Shown one piece after another: positions 32,566 to 43,491 of a stretch of 64,000 nucleotides of DNA (its first letter is position 1; each line of letters opens with the position of its first letter). This DNA comes from Thozetella sp. PMI_491 (taxonomy: Eukaryota > Ascomycota > Sordariomycetes > Chaetosphaeriales > Chaetosphaeriaceae). The stretch lies in the NCBI GenBank assembly GCA_021432635.1, contig MU270027.1, forward strand, positions 62,001 through 126,000, given 5' to 3'. The notes beneath the pieces were generated by a model. That model did not search any database, had not been told where the DNA came from, and was given only the letters and a program-made list of their open reading frames with translations. The position numbers and the translations under genes were made by a program.

Positions 32566-35500
32566 TGAAGATGGCGGCGGGGCTGTGTACATATGTTCGG
32601 TGCTGTATGTGGACACAGTGGAGTTGTCACGGTGGAGTGAAGCCGGATGGCATTTCCGGGCTTGATGGAAAAGAGCGCATCAAAGCCATCGGGCGATAGA
32701 ACGGGCCCGGAGGACGCTCCTGCCTAGGAAGTCGCTAGCAGCATATACGTATACGAAATACTAGGAATCGCACGAACCTCTATCTCCCTCCCTCCCGTTG
32801 GCCCGCTGGCGGGCGTTATGTGGCAAGGTCCACCCAATGTACTGTACCTGATATTCTTCGATCCTTTCTCATTAGCAGCGGCGGCCCAGTCGCGTCGCGC
32901 CTCTTCCGGGGCGGACTCGCGGACTTTTGGCTGCTGACCGAGCTGGACGCGCGCACGGCAGGATACAACCCTCCGGATGCTTTCCCTTTAATCTATTTTA
33001 GAGTGGCTCGGATTGCCTCCCGCCCTGTAGGCTCGGGTAGGCTGCAGGTACCAAATGACGAGGTGCAGCAGAGGCACCGATGAAAGAGACCCTCGCCAAT
33101 GAGAGGCGACAGGCACTAGGCAGCTTAGCTATCGAGGACGTTGATCGCTCGGCACCTCCACGCGGAGACGCGCTACAGAGTTACTCGAGGCTCAAAGCAC
33201 TGCATGTACACGGCTATCCGGCGAGGAAGGAGCGGGGGCAGTAGCGATCGGCCAGTAAAGAAAAAAGGAAAAAAAAAGGAAGAAAACTGGACAGGGGCAC
33301 GTCAACGACCATCCGTCCAATCTCAACAGCTCTCCCCGACCAACCAAACGAGCCCAGCTTGCCTAGGCTGTCGTGAAACACCGTCCAGACTGTAGGATGA
33401 AAAGGGGCGAACCGCTGATGGGTCAGCCCGAAGGGAGCCAGTGACTGGACAAGAAGCCGCTCTGTCGCGCGTGCACACCCCTCAATCTCGATGTCTGTTT
33501 CCGGGATTCTGGCGTCGTTGCTTCTGCTGCCATCCAAAGTGCCGCGTGCACTGGACTGAATTCTAGAGGCTGCCCGCCTCCCGTATGTACCTACAGTTCC
33601 GCGCCGTCTCTTGGCCTGGTCTGTGCCGTGCGCATTGCCTCTCAGCCTGCACGGTAGTTCTCGGCGGTGTTACGACAGGCCATGATGCGACCGCGATCCG
33701 CCCGAAGCCGTCGTTCATCATCGCCGCGGGAGCCCGGTTTTCTTCGCGCATCAGATGGCTCTGGCTGGCCGCATGAAGAGAAGCTACGATCGCCGGACTT
33801 TGCTTGGTAGAGACTCTGCACCCAGAGACACCGCCATCCCGCCCGGACGCCAAGTTTCATGCTCAGCTCCGGCTTCCTGGTTTGAGGAAGACATTTTCAG
33901 GAGGTCGGATGAATGATGGGCGCCAGGATGTCGGTGGCCAACCAGGAAGAGGACTAGCTAGTTCTTCCCTCGATTCTTTGGAGGGGCTTTTTTGGAGAGG
34001 GGGCGGAGGGAGGGGGGCGCTGGGGGAGGCCCCTTCCCCTGGGGCGATCCGGAAGCTTGAGTGGCTCATGAGCCTGCAGGCCGGGCGACGTGACGTCGAG
34101 TCCTGCCGCCGCACACCAAATCACACCCGCGAAGGCCAGTCGAGAGGAGTCAGAGCAAGACAGTCCTGACAGCTTGACATGCTGGGCAAAAGGGGAGAGG
34201 GGGGCGACAGGAATCAAAGCCACCAGTCTGGAGCCCAGCCGAGCGGTATAACGGAGTCGAGAACGGGGAGAACGGGGCGTCCTCGACGGGTGGATTTTCT
34301 AATCAGCGCAACACGCTTCCTGGCGGCCTCCATCTAACCCACACCCACCATCGCGCGTTCTTAGCGCGGCGTCGGCGTTGTTGCCGCCAGATTAACATGC
34401 CAGAGATGAGTCTTCAACGGCTGGCGGCCCCGTTAGGAAAACCCTCTTCTGGCCCGTGCCAGCAAACCGCCCACAACGAAGGACCGAGGCATTCCACTGA
34501 CCGCGTGTTCGCGTCCTCTTTCTCTTAATTTGTCCCTCTGTTTTTCGGGCCCTTTCTATCTCGCCCTTCCTCCGCCCCACGGAGTTTTCTTTAATCGCGT
34601 CGCCCTCACTCTCTGAATTCTGGGTGGATTTGAGGGGAGAAAGGGGGGGAACCGAAGTCCGCACCAAATTCCGGAAGCGGCTCGTTCGGCCATAATGTTA
34701 TGACCTGGACTTGGTGCTGGCGCCGAACCAAGAATAAGCCGTCTGGCGGGCTCCCGAAGAACCCGAGTCGGGTCTCGCCTTCTTGGGGTGCTGCTGTGCC
34801 TGTGGAAATGCTTATAATACCATTTAGCTTCCCAGAAGTACCCCCTGTCGCTGTGGCTTGTAGCCACCAGACGCATACCCTGTCATATTAAAACGTGGGC
34901 TTGGCTCCGCCTTTACCCAGTGGCTGTTTCACTTCGCCAGGGTTCCAGGGGGTGAAGATCGTCCCAATTTGAGCTCCAGCGCAGCCTGCTGAAGCATTCA
35001 TCATCGGCCCCTCGGGTCCCCTACCTCGACCCTGCGAGCAGAGCTTCTCCTCGTCATCGCTCTCTCTCCCTTCTCCGCTCCCACTCACCCGGGACTGCTC
35101 TTGTCCGTCTGCTCGATTCATACTGTGATCTGAACGCTCACGCACCTACAGGGACATCCCTGGAGCTTCCTGACACTCCTTATTTTTCATTACACTCTTG
35201 GCCCCCGCTGCCGCCTACTGCGCCCCGCCTGCCCGTCGGCGCTCACATCACCCTCTTTTATTTTGCTTGTGCTTGCATTTATGTACCCTGGCTCCGCCGT
35301 GTAAGCCAGGATTCGCCGACCACCGGCTTCTGTGCCTCGACCAAATATACTTGCAACACCAGATGCGGGTCATCGAATTCCAACTACGACTAGGAAGAAA
35401 GCAAGATTGGCCCGTTGGCTCCTCGACTGAACAGGAGCGACACAGTGCACGCTGCACTCTTCCCCATCACCCTCTTCCTTGCTCGACCAGTAGCAGGCAG

Positions 35501-35574
35501 GCCCTATAGTCGGGCACCTCTATATCACCACCATCTACACCCCATTTCAGCCGGGAAATCAGGGAAGAGCCAAG
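32566..35574. other. gene-free interval before Pro-rich protein gene
   Basis: 3 kb without a recognisable gene. The last 400 bases are C/T-rich with a CATTTCAG acceptor-like site at about 35543, suggesting the 5' UTR, perhaps with an intron, of the next gene. Confidence 0.5.
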
Positions 35575-37905
35575 ATGATGGAAACAGCGACCCTTCAGAC
35601 CCCTAAAACGCGTGGGCGGTCCCGTTTCTCCAAAGCTCTCCCGGCCCCCCCGCCCTCCTTTCTCCCAGAGATAGACACGAGCAGCTTGTCGAAGTCGCCG
35701 CTGCTCCAGCCATTCGGACTGCCATCGACACCGAGAAAGCCGCTGCCGCAGGCTCCTAGCCCGATGAACCGTCTGAGCGATCTACCGCCTCCTATACCTC
35801 CGCCCAAGGAGGCTACCCCCAAATCACCAGGCTTCGGTGTGGACCTAGCTCTGCCGGTCCGAAAAGAAGTTCCAAGGCTGGGAGCGAGCTCCGGTCTCCC
35901 CAGGTCGCCACTGGACTCGAACAGGAAGATGATGGGCACTGCCGCTTCTCTGCCCAAGTCTCCCTTGGACATCCGCCCGTGGCCCCCAGTTGAGACCCCA
36001 GTCCGGGCTACAGGCACCGCCAGCTTCAAGTCGCCCATCGAGTCTCCTGCACCACCGGCGGAGAAGCTCAACGGCTCTTCGCAGATGTCTATCCCTCGCC
36101 GGCCTGTGGCCCCGGCGCTCCCCTCTCCCCCGAGCCAGAAGTCTCCCGTCGAGTCTCTCTCGAGCCTTCTCTCGGCTTACACAGACCACTCGGATGATTC
36201 CGCCCGCAAGTCGACCAACTCGACCACCGACAGCACGAGTACTAGAGCATCGCACTTGGATGCCTCGCCCACACGCCCGCCCAAGGGAAGCAGTGCTTTT
36301 GCGCCGTCTAGGGTCGATTCTACTTCCAGCTCGAGCAGCTTGCTCGGACTTTATGGCGCCAACATATCGGCCAACGCCCCTTCACAGAGCGAGCCACTAC
36401 CTCCACTGCGGACGACCTCAAACGAAGCGGCACCTTACAGACCCCACACTCCACCATCTCAAACACCCCAGACACGTACTGCCGGGTCCACCATCTCACC
36501 CGACTCTCCTACCTTATCTAGCTTTCCAAACCCCGTGAACACTGCCAGCTCTCCGTCTTCATCGCCACGACAGCCGCAGATCTGGCAGCGACGATCTGTG
36601 AAGACCGAGAAAACACTTGGGATATCTGAACTCAAGCTCACTTCTAGTCACGGGTCGACTGCTGCTACGGCGACAGTGCCTTCTGTTGAACCGGTTGCCG
36701 AGTCACTGAGCAATAAATCGCTCCTTCCCCCGCCTCAGAATTCTCTCACCACAACACCTGTCACCAGCTCTCGGTCGCCTCTGACTGGTAACAAGAGCCC
36801 CTTACCAGGACGGAATATCCGGCCCGCAGCACCACGGCCCCCCCAACCTGCAGAGGAGAAGGAGCCAACGGTCGGCCGCGAGAGCAATCAGTTTATGAAC
36901 GGTACGAAGACAGGAGAGGATAGCATCGGGTTCCTGTCCAAGGTCGAGAGCCTCAAGGCTAAGCTAGCCGAGCAAGGAGAGAAGAAGGAAGAAGGAGGGC
37001 CGACGACCAAGCCAACGAGCAAGCCGACCAGCCCACAGGAACAGATCGAGATCAAGAAAATAGTGAGCTCAGCCGCTGCGGTGCCTGCTGTTCGACCATC
37101 GTCCCCCGAGGAACAGAGACTCAAGCTAGCTATATCTTTGAGTGTTGCAGCTCCGGCAACTCGAGCTGCCCCACCGCCCGCTGTCGTCGAGCCTGCTGCG
37201 GCACCTAGCTCACACCTCCGGCCAGCAAGGAGCCCATCTAACCCTGCCAAGAGCCCGATCGCCTCCCCTCTGGGTGGTCTGCCTGCATCTCCCGCGCCGA
37301 ACCGCATACAGCCGCCGCAGCCACAGCCACAGCTGCAGTCGCAACCGCAACAGCAAGAACTGCAATCACAAACCAAGATACAGCCGCAGCAAGCCGCCTT
37401 CCCGCCGCGGGCTTCGTCACGCACGAAGAAGCCCCAGGATACCGCGCCACAAAGCGGTCTAGGCATAATCGCCGAGTCCCGCCCTTCTCAAGAAGCATCT
37501 GAGGTCATGGCATTTGCCAAAGAGCCAGTGCCGGCCGAGGCTAGACCCATGTCGTTTGACGAGGTTGAAGAGGCCCAGGAGGAGCTCACAGACCATCCTG
37601 GAGCGGCTCTCTTCCCGCGCGACTGGTACACGCCGGTCGAGAACGCTGAGGCACCTGTCCCAGCCCGGCCTATCACAACGGTGCAGCGATCCGGCTGCTA
37701 CACGGGCCACCGGAGCATGGGCCGGCGCCACCCCGAAGGTACCTGCGAGGTAGCATGCCAGGCGTGTGGCGCCGGCACGCTCCGGTACCGCGTCTGTGCC
37801 TTCTGCACGCTGCTCCTGTGTGAAGATTGCAACTGGGCCTTGGGGCAGCACGGCGGCAACCTGCAGGCAATGATGGAGGCCACGGCCGAGGTGGCCGTGG
37901 CGTGA
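35575..37905 (+). CDS. large Pro/Ser-rich disordered protein with C-terminal Cys cluster (776 aa)
   Basis: Intronless, 776 aa, no known family recognised. The first 700 residues are Pro/Ser/Thr-rich and probably disordered: SH3-ligand-like runs (LPPPIPPP, KALPAPPP), many SP/TP sites, repeated KSP-L/I elements (PKSPLD, FKSPIE, QKSPVE), and a Gln/Pro-rich tract near residues 575-610. A short helical piece (IGFLSKVESLKAKLAEQGEKKEE) lies near residue 445-475. The last 75 residues hold a compact Cys/His cluster: GCYTGHR, CEVACQACG, YRVCAFCTLLLCEDCN, with paired cysteines suited to zinc binding, somewhat like a small treble-clef or B-box finger. A scaffold or signalling adaptor role is plausible but unproven. 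Reading-frame length and composition strongly support coding. Confidence 0.8.
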   Translation: MMETATLQTPKTRGRSRFSKALPAPPPSFLPEIDTSSLSKSPLLQPFGLPSTPRKPLPQAPSPMNRLSDLPPPIPPPKEATPKSPGFGVDLALPVRKEVPRLGASSGLPRSPLDSNRKMMGTAASLPKSPLDIRPWPPVETPVRATGTASFKSPIESPAPPAEKLNGSSQMSIPRRPVAPALPSPPSQKSPVESLSSLLSAYTDHSDDSARKSTNSTTDSTSTRASHLDASPTRPPKGSSAFAPSRVDSTSSSSSLLGLYGANISANAPSQSEPLPPLRTTSNEAAPYRPHTPPSQTPQTRTAGSTISPDSPTLSSFPNPVNTASSPSSSPRQPQIWQRRSVKTEKTLGISELKLTSSHGSTAATATVPSVEPVAESLSNKSLLPPPQNSLTTTPVTSSRSPLTGNKSPLPGRNIRPAAPRPPQPAEEKEPTVGRESNQFMNGTKTGEDSIGFLSKVESLKAKLAEQGEKKEEGGPTTKPTSKPTSPQEQIEIKKIVSSAAAVPAVRPSSPEEQRLKLAISLSVAAPATRAAPPPAVVEPAAAPSSHLRPARSPSNPAKSPIASPLGGLPASPAPNRIQPPQPQPQLQSQPQQQELQSQTKIQPQQAAFPPRASSRTKKPQDTAPQSGLGIIAESRPSQEASEVMAFAKEPVPAEARPMSFDEVEEAQEELTDHPGAALFPRDWYTPVENAEAPVPARPITTVQRSGCYTGHRSMGRRHPEGTCEVACQACGAGTLRYRVCAFCTLLLCEDCNWALGQHGGNLQAMMEATAEVAVA

Positions 37906-39030
37906 TGTAATGTTTTCACTACTACTACCACCTACATTTGTCTCGCACCGCCTTTTACTTTTCTTCTCGGCGGTCGTTGCCTTAGTTTTACATGGTCTGA
38001 TACCAGAGATGAAGGATGGCGTTTCGGCTTCTGCTTGCAAGGAAAGAACGGGACCAGGGTACACTATGCTAGACGTGATGAATGGGCCGATGCCCTAGAT
38101 ACCTTGAATTCGAGATTAAGTTTTACGAGACAAAATATCATTGGATTTTCAACGTGTTTGAGACGCGGCGGAGTTTCGCCGGCGGTGAAGGCACTGGCAT
38201 CCCACATGCTGGAGCTCGCATTCCGGTAGCCACGACACGGACCGTTGCTGCCAACGGATCCATTCCTCCCCTCCTCGCGCGGAGCAAACTGGGACATGGA
38301 GAAACGGGCAGGTTGGAGTACAAGACGTGACGCGTGGCGTGAGTCGCGTGATGCAGGGATCGCGGGCAGGACGCCACCCCAGCTGTCTCGAGGCACTTGG
38401 GGATGCATCTATTCTAAGAGCCTCAGACTAGTTTCAGCGTACGAAAGTCGGTGGGCTGCTCAGGAGGGATCGGGATCCGTCGTCACCCAAGAGCTACCTT
38501 GTCGGCGATCAGCAAGCTCGGACCCCGGTTCCTTAAGGAGGTCAACGGCGCCTAAGCAACGTGCAGGAGGGAAAGGGGGGGGGGCCGGGGCGGCTTGGGC
38601 GGGTGAATGCTCTCCAAAGTGTGCTTGTGTAAAAAAAGGGAAGGGGAAGGAGGTGCCGACAGCCTTGGTGAAATGGGAAATGAGTAACACCCGGGACTTT
38701 TTGCCTTGTCCCACAACGGGCGCCAATGCAGGGCTAATCGCTAATCGCTAGTCGCCAATCGCCGCCGGCTGGCAGCTGCATCCCGAGGCTCTGGGCCAGA
38801 ATGCCAAGAAAAGTGGCCGCATCGAGTCCCGCAGCCCCGCCGCCAGCCTGGCTTGGTTGGCAGGCGGTGACAGCGGTCAAGACGGCCGCCCTCGAACCGA
38901 GCCAATCGACAATCACAACATCGAAAGTCAACAAAGACGGCCAGTTATCACCGGCAATCCCACCAACACCCCGCGAGCCGACCGCGCGATCCGATCCACT
39001 CGACCGTCTCGGCATTGATCGCTGCAGCAA
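37906..39030. other. intergenic, between two plus-strand genes
   Basis: Contains the 3' UTR of the previous gene and the promoter of the next. No gene seen; a poly-G run lies near 38575-38585. Confidence 0.5.
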
Positions 39031-40857
39031 ATGTCGGCAAACACCACCGGCCTGGCGCTCGGGCGCTCGAGGTCTCTGCGGAAGCCGGACGGCGGCGATC
39101 TCCCCCCAAGGGACGATGCGCGCGCAAAGCTGCAGAATGCCTCGCCTAGCCGCCTGCCCGTCAAGGGAAGCATAATGAGCCTGAGATCCGCCGCTAATAC
39201 CACGAGCGCAGCAAGCAGCACAGGGCCGGGCGGTGGGCCTGCCAGCGAGAGGAGCAATGGCGCAGCTGGCGCAGAGAAGCCAAAGACACGGGGACTTTTT
39301 GGACGCTCCAACTCGATACGACAGCCTGCGAAAGAGACCGCCCCGATGCCCGCTGCAAAGAGCCGAGCGATCCCGGCTATACCAACCCGCACAGCCTCTA
39401 CACGTCAAGCCCAGGCCGCTGGGTCCTCGGCAGCGCCGTCAGAGCCAAGCCGGCCACCCATCACTTCGCGGACACGGCCGACGCCAGGAACGCGACCGAC
39501 TTCTGCCGGATCCTCATACCGCACCGGGGACTCAACCTCGAGACCAACCACCTCTTCGGGGCTGCCTAGTGCAAACACAAGATCAGGAGCCCTGGGGCAT
39601 TCGCGGGCCAAGTCTTCGGCTACGGCCCTCACTAGTGCGACGACGCTGCGGCCGCCCCAGAGGAGCCAGGAGCCCTTGACCGCCCGCGACGTATCATCAC
39701 GCACGGTTTCTTCCGAAAGCACAACAACAGCAACGGCAGGAGGAGCTATGCCGGCTGAGAAGAGTCGACCGCCTGTGACAGGGACTGGTGCCAGCAGAAC
39801 GGCAGCTCTTCACCGCCGGCAGGCTTCAGCATCTACCTCGTCTGCAGCTCCATCCACACCCACGGGTCTGTCAAGACCTCCAGTGCCTTCCCAAATCCGC
39901 AAGATATCACCCCCCGATCTTGCTCCCACAAAATCATCGGCGGCCCCGGCGCCGTCCCTCGCCGCTCCCGCAGCAGGCGTCTCTCGTCTTCGGCCAGCCT
40001 TTAATACAAATCAGCAGCATTACTCACCAGCCAAGTCACTGGCCCCCAAGCCACTCATGACGGCCATCCTCGCGCCGCCTTCGCCGTCCAAGCTGCCGGC
40101 CAACGTCGCCGCTTCGGCCGAGACGAGCCGGTTGCAGACAGAGCTGCTGCAACTATCACTCATGCACCGCGATGCCGCCACGGTAGATGCGCAGTGGCGC
40201 GACAGCGCACGCATCAAGCTGGGCGGTCAGTTCAAGGCCCTTGCCAACGAGAACAAGGAGGTGTCAGAACTGGAGAGAGGGGTGCTGGAGGGGCGCAATG
40301 TGAAGGCGTTAGTGGAGTGGGCGGGGACGAGAGGCGGACTCGAGGAGAAGATCCAGGGCCTCGACGTGGTGCTAAGCGGGCTGTGGAGCATGGGGGAACC
40401 CGGCGGGAAATACGCGAGGGCTGTACGACGCTTCGAGCGCTGGGCGGACCGCATGAGCGAGGTGCTTGCCGCCCGGGATGGGGGCGGCGGCGATGCGCTG
40501 CTCCTTGACGCGGACGGTGAGGTCGTTTTCATCGGCGAGCTCGACGCCGCCTGGAAGGACGAATGCAACGGGCTCGGGAGACGCCTGGATGAGTGGTGGC
40601 GGGTGCTCCGGGACATCGGCGAGGTGCCCGGCCGGAACGACGGTGAGAGGGGCGCGTCGAGGTCGAGCCTCGAGACGATCCTCGACGCCAGCCGGACGCT
40701 AGTCTCCGACATGCTGGCCGAGCTGAGCATCATGGAGCAGATTGAACGAGACGCCGTCGCGCAGGAGATGGAGTGGATCAGAGCCATGAGCCGGGGCGTC
40801 GACGAGGCGGCCGACGCCGCCAAGGCGAGAGCAGGAGCTATCTGGAGAGCATTCTGA
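39031..40857 (+). CDS. basic Ser-rich protein with helical C-terminus (608 aa), unknown function
   Basis: Intronless, 608 aa. The N-terminal 370 residues are basic and rich in Ser, Ala, Pro, Thr and Arg (RSRSLRKP, FGRSNSIRQ, SRPPITSRTRPTPGTRP), predicted disordered and net positive. From about residue 375 the sequence turns helical: TSRLQTELLQLSLMHRDAA, VDAQWRDSARIKLG, then ELERGVLEGRNVKALVEW, a long amphipathic segment with several tryptophans, and a final coiled stretch DMLAELSIMEQIERDAVAQE. This order, a basic microtubule-binding-like tail followed by coiled coils, recalls the HAUS8/QWF subunit of the augmin complex, but that link is only architectural inference. It is convergent with leu2. 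Confidence 0.8.
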   Translation: MSANTTGLALGRSRSLRKPDGGDLPPRDDARAKLQNASPSRLPVKGSIMSLRSAANTTSAASSTGPGGGPASERSNGAAGAEKPKTRGLFGRSNSIRQPAKETAPMPAAKSRAIPAIPTRTASTRQAQAAGSSAAPSEPSRPPITSRTRPTPGTRPTSAGSSYRTGDSTSRPTTSSGLPSANTRSGALGHSRAKSSATALTSATTLRPPQRSQEPLTARDVSSRTVSSESTTTATAGGAMPAEKSRPPVTGTGASRTAALHRRQASASTSSAAPSTPTGLSRPPVPSQIRKISPPDLAPTKSSAAPAPSLAAPAAGVSRLRPAFNTNQQHYSPAKSLAPKPLMTAILAPPSPSKLPANVAASAETSRLQTELLQLSLMHRDAATVDAQWRDSARIKLGGQFKALANENKEVSELERGVLEGRNVKALVEWAGTRGGLEEKIQGLDVVLSGLWSMGEPGGKYARAVRRFERWADRMSEVLAARDGGGGDALLLDADGEVVFIGELDAAWKDECNGLGRRLDEWWRVLRDIGEVPGRNDGERGASRSSLETILDASRTLVSDMLAELSIMEQIERDAVAQEMEWIRAMSRGVDEAADAAKARAGAIWRAF

Positions 40858-41421
40858 GCTCCCCAGGCGCCCATGTATATATGAACAGGAGCCCCCGGGT
40901 TCCCATGCGGCAAAGGTTGTGGAGAGTATGCATCCTCGCGGCCACGATGTTATGTTAGATACCCTATTCGCCTCGTGCTCTTGTCCAAATACGAATATTT
41001 TTTATGGCCTCACGACTCTCTTTCTTGCGCTGCTTCGACATAGCGACGTGAGCAAACACAGCCAGGTGGGGAACGGGGCGATTTTTAGCACAGCAATGCC
41101 TTATGGGAGACTAGGTGTGGACGATTCAGAGCTCTCTCGACTGATGATTTCATCCTGGGCGCGCAGTGATCATGTGCTTCCCACGACCAATCACGTTTTG
41201 TCTAGTGCGAACTACACATTAAGCATAGCACAATGCCCCTGACGGCCCCCGACCTCCTCATCAACCGATTAAGGCCACCGCAGAAGGATGCCAGCCCGTC
41301 GAAATGCTAATGCTTTACGCTTTGAGGGGGGGAGTGGGATCCCCGGGACTATGACCTCCCGCTACTCGCCGGCCAGCTCTCTGCCAACTCCATAGCAACA
41401 CCGCAAGAAGCCCGTGTCCGA
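40858..41421. other. convergent 3' interval
   Basis: Holds the 3' UTRs of the 608-aa gene and of leu2. No gene seen. Confidence 0.5.
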
Positions 41422-43250
41422 TTAGGCCTTGAGAATCTTCTCGAGCTGGGCCACGATGGCGTCGCCCATCTCCTTGGTGGCCGCCTGGCCACCAAGGTCC
41501 TTGGTGCGAACACCGCTGTCGATGGCGGCCTTGACGGCAGCCTCGACCGCGACGGCCTCCTCGGAAAGATTGAGGGAGTACCGCAGCATCATGGCAACCG
41601 AAAGGATGGTGCCAACGGGGTTGACGATACCCTTGCCGGAGATGTCGGGTGCGGAACCTAGCACGCTGTCAGCGCTGGCGCTACGTTGGATCTTCACCTA
41701 CGGGGGCCAGGGTCTGCAACTCACCATGAATCGGCTCGTAGATGCCATTGCACTTGCTCTTGCCGTCTGGGATGCCACCCAGGCTCGCACTGGGCAGCAG
41801 ACCAATGCTGCCGGGGATCACGCTGGCCTCATCGCTGATGATGTCACCGAACAGGTTGCTGGTGACCACGACGCCGTTGAGGGCACGCGGGTTCTTGACG
41901 AGCAGCATGGCGGCGCTGTCGATCAGCTGATGGCCGAGCTCGAGCTGAGGGAACTCCTTCTCGAACACCTCGGTCATGACCTTGCGCCACAGCCGGCTGG
42001 TCGCCAGCACGTTGGCCTTGTCGAGGCTCCACACCTTGCTTGGCGGGCTGTTCTTGAGGGCAAGGAAGCCGGCTAGGCGTGCGACGCGCTCCACCTCGGC
42101 TCGGCTGTAGGGCTCCGTGTCGAGGGCGAAGCCCGAGCCGTCGTCCTCCTTGCGGTCGCCGAAGTAGATACCGCCGGTGAGCTCGCGCACCACGACAAAG
42201 TCGGTGCCTCGGCACACCTCGGCCTTGAGCGGAGAGCTGTCGACCAGCGACTCGGAGGCGAAGTTGCACGGCCGCAGGTTTCCATAGGTGCCGAGCTCCT
42301 TGCGGAGCTTGAGGAGCGCCTGTTCCGGGCGCACAGGAGCCGACGGTCCCCACTCAGGCCCGCCGATGGCGCCCAAGAGAATCGCATCGGCCGACTTGGC
42401 AGCCGCGAGTGCCTCGTCGGTCAGGGCATTGTTGTGCACCTTGATGGAGGCCTGTTGTTGACAAGGAAAAAGGGGTCACGGGTTAGTCCATTTTCTAGTT
42501 GTTCCACTGGGGGTTCTATTCTAGGCCGCAATGGTTCGTGGATGGGTAAGGTAACGCGTGTGTGCCGGATGGATATGGGGTAACTCATTGGGTGTGGCGA
42601 CTGGTGGGCTGGGTTGGTGGGAAGAGAAGGCCGAAGCCGGCCTAGAGATGCGGCCCCGAAGCGACTGCCGTGCAACGCACACTAGGGCCGGGGAACAGGA
42701 AGACAAGTAGACGGGGGGGACTTACACCACCGAGCAGGTGCTCCTGGAGGTTGAACTTGCCAGCCGAGGGCCGGAGCGTCTCGATAGTCTTGAGAACCTA
42801 CAGCCATTGGCGCGTCAGCGATCACCGTCGGGCAATTTTGGATGCTGGGGGAGCCTCTAGGTTCGACATGGAGGCACCAACGGGGGGGCTTCCTCTCTGA
42901 TGTGCGACCGACAGAGGCCGACAGATAGGTTGTGTCGCGTGGGTCTCTCTTTCGTTCCCCGGTTCCTGGAAACGCGAAGAGGGATGGGGGGAGGGGGGAA
43001 ACACGTCCACCGCCGCTGTCACGCACCTTGATTGCCTCTGTAACGACCTGTTCACCTTATACATTAGCCGCCGTTCCTGACGCTTGTTTCCTCCCGCCGC
43101 TCAAGAATATTTCGCCTTTTCTCTCTTGGCCGGCTTCCCGCCTGTGCCTGTGCGGTGTACACGCGCATACGACAGCCAATTGATGGAGGGGAAGCTCACC
43201 TCCGGGCCGCAGTGGTCGCCGCCAAACACCACAATGTTGTGTGTCGCCAT
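41422..43250 (-). CDS. leu2: 3-isopropylmalate dehydrogenase, 5 exons
   Basis: Oxidatively decarboxylates 3-isopropylmalate with NAD in leucine biosynthesis (third step), cytosolic. Exons are 43250-43200, 43047-43027, 42797-42726, 42451-41725 and 41657-41422, giving 368 aa. Exon 1 encodes [17 protein letters not shown], exon 2 only VVTEAIK (21 nt), exon 3 ends at HLLGG. Later motifs are [12 protein letters not shown], the substrate-binding [15 protein letters not shown] and [14 protein letters not shown], a Lys in [14 protein letters not shown], and the metal/NAD signature block [20 protein letters not shown]. Introns are 152, 229, 274 and 67 nt; the first three are long for this window and sit in the first 60 codons. 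A CCG-N4-CGG site lies 5' of the gene. Confidence 0.96.
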
Positions 43251-43422
43251 CTTGAAGGATTATGTGGGCAGTAGTGGGAGAGAAGTGGGCGAGGAGCAGA
43301 TCTGGAGGGTTGGAATGGGCCCAGAGATATCGGCACCCACGACTCGCAGTATCCCCGATGAAGCTCCAACTACTGCCCCGCATTTCACAGAAATTTGAGC
43401 TCCAGCACAGCTACCCCACCTT

Positions 43423-43432
43423 CCGAAGTCGG
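43423..43432. promoter_or_regulatory. Leu3/LeuB-type site CCGAAGTCGG
   Basis: CCG-N4-CGG is the core bound by the Zn2Cys6 regulator Leu3 (LeuB in Aspergillus), which controls leucine-pathway genes. It lies 173 bp upstream of the leu2 ATG, a usual distance. Confidence 0.5.
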
Positions 43433-43484
43433 CACTCAGGCACAGGGCCACCGCGCACCCGAGGCCGAACGTGGCCGACAGTCC

Positions 43485-43491
43485 TGACTCT
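43485..43491. promoter_or_regulatory. CPC1/Gcn4-like site TGACTCT
   Basis: Matches six of seven bases of TGACTCA, the cross-pathway control element, about 235 bp upstream of the leu2 ATG and 53 bp from the Leu3-type site. Confidence 0.3.
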
